Below, in pieces: positions 58,106-64,000 of a DNA stretch of 64,000 bases. The notes below the pieces were generated by a model that had not been told where the DNA came from, did not search any database, and saw only the letters and a list, made by a program, of their open reading frames with translations. Origin of the DNA: Streptomyces sp. A1277 (GTDB lineage Bacteria; Actinomycetota; Actinomycetes; Streptomycetales; Streptomycetaceae); assembly GCF_004795015.1 (NCBI RefSeq), contig NZ_SSBI01000042.1, positions 1-64,000 of the forward strand. Reading direction: 5' to 3'. A program made the position numbers and the translations under genes. Within the stretch, counting starts at the first letter, position 1. Each line of letters begins with the position of its first letter.

Positions 58106-58189
58106 ATGGCATCCAGAGTAGCGGTAGTTGGCGTGACTCTCGCAAGCCCACGCAGCGTAATCATTCGTACGGCGGGGGTGACGGCGTGA
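58106..58189 (+). CDS. Short upstream frame, 27 codons
   Basis: ATG with GAGG upstream; the frame (MASRVAVVGVTLASPRS...) ends with a TGA overlapping the GTG of the initiator gene. Hydrophobic and short, it probably serves translational coupling. Downstream of two hairpins. Confidence 0.4.
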   Translation: MASRVAVVGVTLASPRSVIIRTAGVTA

Positions 58190-59376
58190 ACGAGCAGGCC
58201 AGAGGGTTCTCCGAGCATGGAGCTATTACCCGGGCTCAAGCGCCGGTCAGTGGCGTCTCGGTCCCGGCCCACATGGGTGTCGGCACGGACCTGGTGGACG
58301 GGCTCGACTACGTAGTTCTGCTTCAGGTCTTCTTCGACGTCGCTTCCGCCGCCGAGGTCACGCCCTTGAAGGTGTGGGAGCGGCTCAAGGAGCGCGGCAT
58401 CCGGTCAACGAAGAACCGGGATGAACTCGTTGGCAGGAACTCTGTCTATGAGTCGTTCGCGCGGATCATCGCGGCCGGCTATCTGCTTCGTGTCGAACTG
58501 CCGAACGAGAAGCGTCCCGGTCGAAAAGGGCGGATCGCTTACAAGCTGTACGACAATCCGGCCTGGAACCCGGCCTGGCAGGCCCGCCACGTCGGCAGCG
58601 ACCCCCTCGCACCCTCGGATGCGGCCTCGAAGGAACCGCAGGTGGGAACGCTTCCCGGAATCAGGGAAGCGGTGAACCGGGATGTTGAGAACGCCAAGAA
58701 ATCCGCAGGTCAGAACGCTTCCCGGAACGAGGGAAGCGGTGTTGCCGGTTCCCTCGTTCCGGGAAGTGGTGGAAGGCGTGTTCCCGCAGGTCAGAATGCT
58801 TCCCCAGTTCCGGGAAGCGTTAAGGCGCCCCCCCCACACCCCCCGGGGGAGGTAGGAACTACCTCCCCCAGCCCCCACAAGAACGCGACTGCGTCGCGAC
58901 GGAGCAAGCAGGCTGCGCCCGACGTCGCACCCGAGGCTGCCGCTACTGCTGCCAAGTTCCTCCGGAACCTCCCCGGCAAGTGGGCTGCCGGACTCCAGCG
59001 CGCCGAAAGCCTGGCCCCGTGGCTTGTCCGGAACGCGGAACTGACCGGGTGGGAACTCGACATGGCGTTGCGGATCTACCTGACGCATCAGGAAGACGGG
59101 CAGAAGCCGCCCACGAACTACGGCAACGTCCTCGGCTACCGGATCAAGAATATGCAGCCGCGCGAGGCAGTCATGGCTGCCGCTGCCGAGGAGAAGCAGG
59201 GCCAGGCTGCCGGGTCCAAGCCGTCCGCTTCCGGGATGCCCGAGTGGTGCGGTGAGTGCAACAACGGTGAACGGCCCGCCATGGTCTACATGCGCGTCGT
59301 GCCATCCACCGACCCGGACGACGACAGCGCCCCCCGCTGCCCCCGCTGCCACCCCGCGATGGCACGCCGCACCTGA
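58186..59376 (+). CDS. Replication initiator with origin dyads inside the gene (lambda O-like organisation)
   Basis: 396 aa from the GTG at 58186. N-terminal winged helix (about residues 35-125, PLKVWERLKERGIRSTKNRDELVGRNSVYESFARIIAAGYL, wing with KRPGRKGRIAYKL). A disordered linker (140-245) is encoded by four dyads CGCTTCCC-N7-GGGAAGCG. A helical domain follows (about 250-345, NYGNVLGYRIKNMQPREAV), then a C-terminal zinc ribbon (CGEC and CPRC, 365-390). Directly downstream are DnaB and a DnaB-like gene. DNA-binding head, origin in the linker, and helicase partners next door is the organisation of lambda O/ori/P. The domain layout is seen; initiation is inferred. Confidence 0.65.
   Translation: MNEQARGFSEHGAITRAQAPVSGVSVPAHMGVGTDLVDGLDYVVLLQVFFDVASAAEVTPLKVWERLKERGIRSTKNRDELVGRNSVYESFARIIAAGYLLRVELPNEKRPGRKGRIAYKLYDNPAWNPAWQARHVGSDPLAPSDAASKEPQVGTLPGIREAVNRDVENAKKSAGQNASRNEGSGVAGSLVPGSGGRRVPAGQNASPVPGSVKAPPPHPPGEVGTTSPSPHKNATASRRSKQAAPDVAPEAAATAAKFLRNLPGKWAAGLQRAESLAPWLVRNAELTGWELDMALRIYLTHQEDGQKPPTNYGNVLGYRIKNMQPREAVMAAAAEEKQGQAAGSKPSASGMPEWCGECNNGERPAMVYMRVVPSTDPDDDSAPRCPRCHPAMARRT
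58649..58819. repeat. Four-dyad replication origin candidate
   Basis: Sites at 58649-58671 and 58716-58738 match CGCTTCCC-N7-GGGAAGCG exactly. The site at 58797-58819 has one change (T for C at the start) and that at 58746-58768 has two. CCGCAGGT precedes three of them (58636, 58703, 58784) at near-constant distance. The cluster lies in a linker-coding part of the initiator gene, where coding constraint is low. Each dyad could bind an initiator dimer. Confidence 0.75.
58845..58869 (+). repeat. Perfect hairpin flanking the dyads
   Basis: GGGGGAGGTAG and CTACCTCCCCC (11 bp) with loop GAA, just downstream of the fourth dyad within the initiator gene. It may be part of the origin or an RNA/primer structure. 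Confidence 0.6.
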
Positions 59377-59453
59377 CCCCGCGCATGACCGCGGCGGCCG
59401 GTACATCCCTCGCCAGGGCCGGCCGCCGCTCCAACCCCGTGAAGGGCTGCACC

Positions 59454-60878
59454 GTGAGTATCCCGCACCAGACCACAGACGTCCTCTCCGCCGACCCGTA
59501 CGACACCGAGGAGCCCTACGAGCCCCACCCCGGACCCAGTGGCCGAAGCCGCGGTGACCGCGTCCCCCCGTACGACCTGGATGCCGAACAGTCCGTCCTC
59601 GGCGGGATGCTGCTCTCCAAGGACGCAATCGGCGACGTAATCGAAGAACTCGCCGGCCCCGAGGACTTCTACCGACCGGCCCACCAGACGGTCTACAAGG
59701 CGATCCTGGAGCTTTACGCCAAGGGTGAGCCCGCCGACCCCATCACCGTCGCCGCCGAGCTCGTCAAGCGCGGCGAACTCGACAAGGTCGGTGGCGCCCC
59801 CTACCTCCACACCCTCGTCCAGTCCGTCCCCACCGCAGCGAACGCCGGGTACTACGCCGAGGGCGTGGCCGAGGCCGCCGTGTTCCGCCGCCTCGCCGAG
59901 GAAGGCACGAAGATCGCGCAGGCCGGGTACCGGGCCGAGGGTGAAGCCGCCGCCGCAGTCGACAGCGCTCAGACCGCTCTGCTGACGGTCCTGGGCGACC
60001 GGACCGGCCAGAGTGAAGCGCCGCCGCTCAGCGAGACCGCAGCCGCCATGCTGGACCGCATCGAGGCTAGGCAGGGCCGCCAAGGTGGGCTCGTCGGCCT
60101 CGCGACTGGCCTCATCGACCTCGACGCCCTCACGCAGGGCCTGCGCCCCGGCCAACTCGTCATCATCGCCGCACGGCCCGCCATGGGGAAGTCAACCCTC
60201 GCCGTGGACTTCGCCCGTAAGTGCTCCATCGACAACAAGATCCCGTCCGTGCTGTTCTCCCTGGAGATGGGCCGCGACGACATCGAAGAGCGCATTCTGT
60301 CCGCAACCGCCCGGGTCGCCCTCCACCACATTCAGTCCGGGAACGTCACCGAAGACGACTGGGGGCGCATCGCCCGAAAGATGCCCGAGATCAGCGAAGC
60401 GCCGCTGTTCATCGACGACAGCTCGGAGAAGCCGAGCTACATGGAGATCGCGGCCAAGACCCGCCGCTACGTACAGAAGCACGGCGTGAAGCTGATCATC
60501 ATCGACTACATCCAGCTCATGAAGTCCGGCAGCAAGGCAGAGAGCCGGCAGCAGGAGGTCGCCGACATCTCCCGGAACCTGAAGCTTCTTGGTAAGAGCC
60601 TCGGCGTGCCTGTCATCGCCCTGTCGCAGCTCAACCGCGGCCCGGAGCAGCGCACCGACAAGAAGCCGATGATGTCCGACCTTCGCGAGTCCGGAGCCAT
60701 CGAACAGGACGCCGACATCGTGATCCTTCTCCACCGCGAGGACGCCTACGAGAAGGAATCCCCGCGCGCCGGCGAAGCCGACCTTATCGTGGCAAAGCAC
60801 CGAAACGGGGCGACCGCCACAATTACCGTTGCGTTCCAGGGGCACTACGCCCGGTTCGTCGACATGGGCCAGACCTGA
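59454..60878 (+). CDS. dnaB: Replicative DNA helicase DnaB
   Basis: 474 aa from the GTG at 59454 with AAGGG upstream. The N-terminal primase-interacting domain (about residues 40-150, DLDAEQSVLGGMLLSKDAI) and the RecA-like motor are complete: Walker A ARPAMGKST (240-248), FSLEMGRDD with the catalytic Glu, LIIIDYIQLM Walker B, LRESGAIEQDADIVILLHR, and the KHRNG arginine-finger loop. It unwinds DNA at the fork as a hexamer. The gene follows the initiator and overlaps the second helicase-like gene by one base. Confidence 0.93.
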   Translation: MSIPHQTTDVLSADPYDTEEPYEPHPGPSGRSRGDRVPPYDLDAEQSVLGGMLLSKDAIGDVIEELAGPEDFYRPAHQTVYKAILELYAKGEPADPITVAAELVKRGELDKVGGAPYLHTLVQSVPTAANAGYYAEGVAEAAVFRRLAEEGTKIAQAGYRAEGEAAAAVDSAQTALLTVLGDRTGQSEAPPLSETAAAMLDRIEARQGRQGGLVGLATGLIDLDALTQGLRPGQLVIIAARPAMGKSTLAVDFARKCSIDNKIPSVLFSLEMGRDDIEERILSATARVALHHIQSGNVTEDDWGRIARKMPEISEAPLFIDDSSEKPSYMEIAAKTRRYVQKHGVKLIIIDYIQLMKSGSKAESRQQEVADISRNLKLLGKSLGVPVIALSQLNRGPEQRTDKKPMMSDLRESGAIEQDADIVILLHREDAYEKESPRAGEADLIVAKHRNGATATITVAFQGHYARFVDMGQT

Positions 60879-61843
60879 TGGCCGTCAGCACCAACACCGA
60901 AGAACTCACCAACCAGCAGGGGGACGCGTTGACCATTCAGGAAGCACCTGTCACGGACACCGCCGACGGCGACGGCCAGCAGGAACCGATCAGCCTGCAC
61001 CACTCGCTCGAATCCGCACTCGACCACGTCGAAAGCGCAGCCCTCGTCGAAAGAGGGGCGACGGGCATCTCCACGGGCTTCCGAGACCTGGACTGGGTTA
61101 CCACTGGACTGCACCCCGGAACGCTGACCGTCCTGGCGTCACGGCCGGCAGTAGGGCGTACAACCCTGCTCAACTCAATCTGCCAGCAGGCAGGCATCGT
61201 GGACAAGTGCCCTCTGCTGCACGTCAGCCTTGAGTCCTCCATCGAAGAGACCACCCTCCGATTCCTTGCCAGCGCAGGACGGATTCCCCTGCACCATCTG
61301 CGGGCCGGAACGCTGGATGAGACGCTGCGCCCCCGCCTAGACCGAGTCGTTCCGAGGCTGGCAGAAGGAAGGATGCACCTCTGGGCTCCAGCGCAGGTCA
61401 CCTTTGACCAGCTCGCAGAGAGAGCGCGACGCTACCGGGACCTGTTCGGGATCAAGCTGATTGCCGTCGACGGAATCCAGGACATCCGACCACGCAAGCG
61501 CAACGACCTGCGCGAGCGCGAAGTCGGAGACGTGGCGAGGGACCTCAAGTCGTTGGCCCGTGAACTCGGGGTAGCGGTGCTGGCGACCGCCCATCTGAAC
61601 CGCGCCCCGGAACAGCGAGTTGACCGGACGCCAGCAATCGACGACCTTCGAGAGTCCGGCGCCATCACGTTCGCCGCCGACACCATCATCCTGATCCATC
61701 GACCGGACGCGTACGTGAAAGATCACCCGCGGATGGGTGAAGCCGATCTGTTGGTCGCCAAGCATCGAGAGGGTCCGACAGTGACACTCCTGACGGCCTT
61801 CCAGGGCCACTACAGCAGGTTCGTCGATATGGCCACGACCTGA
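60878..61843 (+). CDS. DnaB C-domain paralogue with altered Walker A (Lys to Arg)
   Basis: 321 aa; its ATG overlaps the dnaB stop. It has only the RecA-like part: the P-loop is RPAVGRTT (89-96), with Arg94 where Lys is expected. The catalytic-Glu region VSLES, the Walker B LIAVDGIQD, LRESGAITFAADTIILIHR and AKHREG are kept, and the last 25 residues parallel DnaB closely. The N-terminal domain is replaced by about 55 unrelated residues. It probably has weak or no ATPase activity and could regulate or cap the DnaB ring, or join mixed hexamers. Origin by tandem duplication of dnaB is likely. Confidence 0.8.
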   Translation: MAVSTNTEELTNQQGDALTIQEAPVTDTADGDGQQEPISLHHSLESALDHVESAALVERGATGISTGFRDLDWVTTGLHPGTLTVLASRPAVGRTTLLNSICQQAGIVDKCPLLHVSLESSIEETTLRFLASAGRIPLHHLRAGTLDETLRPRLDRVVPRLAEGRMHLWAPAQVTFDQLAERARRYRDLFGIKLIAVDGIQDIRPRKRNDLREREVGDVARDLKSLARELGVAVLATAHLNRAPEQRVDRTPAIDDLRESGAITFAADTIILIHRPDAYVKDHPRMGEADLLVAKHREGPTVTLLTAFQGHYSRFVDMATT

Positions 61844-61917
61844 CACCCTGTCCGGCTGTCCGGGGCGGGCCTTCACGGGCCAGCCCCGGACTTCACCGCA
61901 CGCCCCTGGGGGGGATC

Positions 61918-62439
61918 ATGACCGACGAGAACAGCGAGCAGCCGGCCGAGTCGCCACAGAAGTCTGTGCGGCAGCGCGTCACCGACCGCTGGAACAGTCT
62001 CAACATCGCCGGGAAAGCCTTCGTGGTCGGCGGGGTCGTCATCACCGTCGTCGTCGGACTCATCCTGCTTGCGAACGCCGCCTCCTCGGACGAGAACGAG
62101 CCAGATGACACCGACTACCCCGACGACAGCACCCCCGTAGCTGAGGAACCCAGTCGCCAGTACGTCACCCAAGGGGTGAACGTCCTGTACACCCGGTGCA
62201 GCCACAGCGGGTGCCAGAAGAAGATGGACCCCCGGATCATCGGGCACGACTGCTGCGGCCGGTGCCAGACCAGCAAAGTTCGGGACTGCCAGGAAGCCGC
62301 GGACCGCGCCTATCAGGGTCCCGGCGGGTTCCGTCACAACTACTTCGAAGGCGCCCTGTTTCCCGGCGTCTGCACAGCATGCGGTGAACCACCCGAAGGG
62401 CACTGGGTGCTTGACGGGGCGGCGACACGGCCCCTCTGA
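61918..62439 (+). CDS. Membrane protein with Cys-rich extracytoplasmic domain, 173 aa
   Basis: A charged N-terminus, one membrane helix (about residues 32-54), an acidic linker, and a C-terminal domain with CSHSGC, CCGRC and CTAC pairs. The cytoplasmic tail is short, so the Cys-rich part probably lies outside the cell or the topology is reversed. Ends before a shared terminator. Family not recognised. Confidence 0.65.
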   Translation: MTDENSEQPAESPQKSVRQRVTDRWNSLNIAGKAFVVGGVVITVVVGLILLANAASSDENEPDDTDYPDDSTPVAEEPSRQYVTQGVNVLYTRCSHSGCQKKMDPRIIGHDCCGRCQTSKVRDCQEAADRAYQGPGGFRHNYFEGALFPGVCTACGEPPEGHWVLDGAATRPL

Positions 62440-62460
62440 CCCCGACGCGTGGCCACGTCA

Positions 62461-62491
62461 GCGCCCCCAGCCTCGTTCGGGTTGGGGGCGC
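62461..62491. terminator. Bidirectional terminator
   Basis: GCGCCCCCAGC pairs with GTTGGGGGCGC (one G-T) around a 9-base loop. It lies between convergent genes ending at 62439 and 62507 and would serve both. Confidence 0.7.
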
Positions 62492-62506
62492 CGTGTTCTC
62501 TGACGG

Positions 62507-62989
62507 TCAGTAGGGCATCGTGCCGATGAGGGTGTCCATCGCCGTGTTCACGGCCGCGCGTCGCTGGGCCAGGGACATCCGCTCGCACTCCCGGAACATG
62601 GCGTCGTTCTCCCCGTCCAGGCCGACCCGTGCCAGTCGCCGGAACTCCGGACTGGAGGTGCTACCTGGGGCGTGCTCGTCCGTCATCGACTGCGGCAGCC
62701 CACCGAACATGCCGTGGATCGCCACACACGCCAGCTCAACAGTGCGCGCCGACGTAGCCGGGTCCTCGACCATGAACGTCAGCAGCGGGTCCTGGCACGT
62801 TGTACAGCCGTCGTACGCCGCGGCAACCAGGTCTCCCAGCAGCTTGTGGTCCACGGGCCGACCGTTTGGGTCGGTGAAGTCGGCGATATCGAACCCGTCG
62901 TGCGTATGTGCTGCTGGGCCCGTTACTTGATCACGATCCGGACCCATTGGCCGTTGCCGGCGAGGCTTGCCCGGCTTGTCGCGCCCCAT
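62507..62989 (-). CDS. Hypothetical protein, 160 aa
   Basis: ATG with AAGGAG six bases upstream. Contains CTTC (about residues 62-65) and otherwise helical sequence with a basic N-terminus. It diverges from the small plus-strand genes at 63115. No family recognised. Confidence 0.6.
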   Translation of the reverse strand: MGRDKPGKPRRQRPMGPDRDQVTGPAAHTHDGFDIADFTDPNGRPVDHKLLGDLVAAAYDGCTTCQDPLLTFMVEDPATSARTVELACVAIHGMFGGLPQSMTDEHAPGSTSSPEFRRLARVGLDGENDAMFRECERMSLAQRRAAVNTAMDTLIGTMPY

Positions 62990-63114
62990 AACCGCTCCTT
63001 CGCATCCGGTGGAGGTCTCCCCAGCCCTAACGGTTCGGCTTCGGTCAAGTCACCCCACCGGTGTCGGTGCTCGCTGCCACACTGGGCTGGAGACCCTGCA
63101 CCGAGGAGACCGTC

Positions 63115-63405
63115 GTGGTGAAGCAATACGAGACCATTCCCCTGGACCCCGAACGGGCCGAGAACGTCCATTACGCCACCGACAACCGCATCCGCGCCCT
63201 CGCCCAGGCCGTGTGGTGCATGCGCACCGGGAAGACCCGTCAGGACTGGCTGAACCTCGGCAAGGACCACCCTGGCACCCTCATCCCAGAAGCTCGGGAA
63301 TGGGTGCGCGCCGCGGTCGCCGCCAGCATTCTCGAACCCCCGGAGCGGGACCTGGAGGCGGACAGGGCGTACGAGGAGATGCAGGCGCGGAGGGCGACCC
63401 GGTGA
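63115..63405 (+). CDS. Hypothetical protein, 96 aa
   Basis: GTG at 63115 (GTG 63118 possible) with GAGGAG upstream. A helical protein with AVWCMRTGKTRQDWLNLGKDHPGTLIPEAREWVRAAV. Overlaps the next gene (GTGA). Unknown function. Confidence 0.6.
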   Translation: MVKQYETIPLDPERAENVHYATDNRIRALAQAVWCMRTGKTRQDWLNLGKDHPGTLIPEAREWVRAAVAASILEPPERDLEADRAYEEMQARRATR

Positions 63406-63710
63406 CCGGGCAGGACCGCTGCGGTGCCGCCCACCCCGAGGACCCCACCCCCTGCACCATCCCTCAGGACGCTGTGACCGTCCTCGACGGGCACGGTGGG
63501 GCTGTGCCCGGGTGCGAACACCACGGGGCACGCATGGCCGCCTCCCTCAACGGTGCCCGTATCGAGCCCGGCAGTGTCGTCGGGGCGGCGACCCGTGCCC
63601 TCACCGCCGCCGACAGGCTGCGCCCGTACTGCTGGGACACGACCAGCCCCCGCACACGCCCAGACCAGCTGTCGCACGCCGAGAACCGGGCCGCCACGAC
63701 CACCCCCTAG
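63402..63710 (+). CDS. Hypothetical protein, 102 aa
   Basis: GTG start overlapping the previous stop, with GGAGGG upstream. Cys and His residues are spread through the sequence (PGCEHHGARMAASLNGARIEPGS), which suggests a small metal-binding protein. Followed by a terminator. Confidence 0.55.
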   Translation: MTGQDRCGAAHPEDPTPCTIPQDAVTVLDGHGGAVPGCEHHGARMAASLNGARIEPGSVVGAATRALTAADRLRPYCWDTTSPRTRPDQLSHAENRAATTTP

Positions 63711-63730
63711 ACGTACACCACACGCAGTAA

Positions 63731-63761
63731 AGCCCCCAGCACCGCGAAGATGCCGGGGGCT
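63731..63761. terminator. Hairpin terminator between convergent genes
   Basis: AGCCCCC (63731-63737) pairs with GGGGGCT (63755-63761), with an inner GCA/TGC pair, and is followed by TCC. It lies between the plus-strand gene ending at 63710 and the minus-strand gene ending at 63777. Confidence 0.65.
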
Positions 63762-63776
63762 TCCGTGTGCCCACGG

Positions 63777-64000
63777 TCAGAGGTCGATGACAGCCCACAG
63801 GCGGCGCCCGCCCGGCCCGGCATCTGTCCCGCACCCCGCGACCGGGCGGTGCTCGGCAACCCGGTGCAGGACGCCCTCCCCTGCCCCGTCAGGACTGTCG
63901 GCGAGGCCGGGGCAGTGGGAGAAGGCGAGGATGCAGGCTTGCCCGTCCTGATCGGACAGGTGCACGGACACCCGGGTGCCACCGTCCGCGGCCGCCGTAT
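63777..64000 (-). CDS. Partial gene running off the right edge
   Basis: The minus-strand frame is open from the window edge to the stop at 63777, about 74 codons. The visible C-terminal part (GGTRVSVHLSDQDGQACILAFSH..., GAGEGVLHRVAEHRPV, GGRRLWAVIDL) resembles the end of small ATP-binding (anti-sigma/HATPase-like) proteins of Streptomyces, but the diagnostic N-terminal motifs lie outside the window. Function therefore uncertain. Confidence 0.5.
   Translation of the reverse strand, partial: TAAADGGTRVSVHLSDQDGQACILAFSHCPGLADSPDGAGEGVLHRVAEHRPVAGCGTDAGPGGRRLWAVIDL

Noticed and set aside
1..64000. CRISPR array or cas genes
   Set aside because: No regularly spaced repeat-spacer pattern and no Cas motifs were seen.
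1..64000. Insertion sequences or transposases
   Set aside because: No DDE or HUH transposase motifs and no terminal repeats with target duplications were found.

Overview
The window is high-GC DNA with strong G/C bias at third codon positions, Streptomyces-type ribosome binding sites and many GTG starts. It carries actinobacterial families (WhiB-like protein, TraB/FtsK-type translocase, KorSA-like GntR regulator, DUF4236, DUF6221). It also holds a full siphovirus head, tail and lysis set, a plasmid partition and replication block, and a Streptomyces-type conjugation block. I read it as part of a Streptomyces hybrid phage-plasmid, an extrachromosomal prophage that can probably also move by conjugation. 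From memory the gene content resembles the described Streptomyces plasmid-phages pZL12 and pFP4; I could not test that here.

Layout. (1) 1-7.6 kb, mostly minus strand: parA with a ribbon-helix-helix partner, a DciA-like protein, a winged-helix replication protein with two hairpins sharing one loop upstream, and a train of small Cys-rich proteins. (2) 7.6-19.5 kb: an accessory segment bounded by a 51-bp inverted repeat (50/51 identical). It holds a WhiB-like regulator, a cytosine-C5 methyltransferase coupled to a Rad52/Sak-like annealing protein, a tandem ribbon-helix-helix protein divergent from a WYL-like protein across a 48-bp palindrome, a tyrosine recombinase overlapping a degenerate recombinase-like partner, and several zinc-ribbon proteins. 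(3) 19.5-45.2 kb, minus strand: the phage late region, transcribed from the terminases (45.2 kb) through portal, scaffold, decoration, capsid, connectors, tail tube, frameshifted tail chaperone, tape measure, baseplate and fibre to the lysis cassette. (4) 45.3-46.8 kb: a plus-strand lipoprotein moron, then a nucleoside deoxyribosyltransferase-like and a HIT protein. (5) 46.9-56.5 kb, minus strand: a TraB/FtsK translocase with membrane proteins, one fused to a GIY-YIG domain, and many small accessory genes. (6) 56.7-63.7 kb, plus strand: a GntR repressor, a replication initiator with four dyads inside its own gene (lambda O/ori style), DnaB, a second DnaB-like protein with an altered P-loop, and small proteins. 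The 3' part of another gene runs off the right edge on the minus strand.

How it may work together (inference). Parts 1 and 6 would keep the element as a plasmid, with two replication proteins that might serve plasmid and lytic modes. The GntR protein sits across a divergent promoter region from the transfer operon and is its likely repressor. The late operon would make virions. The accessory segment supplies DNA modification, recombination and regulation.
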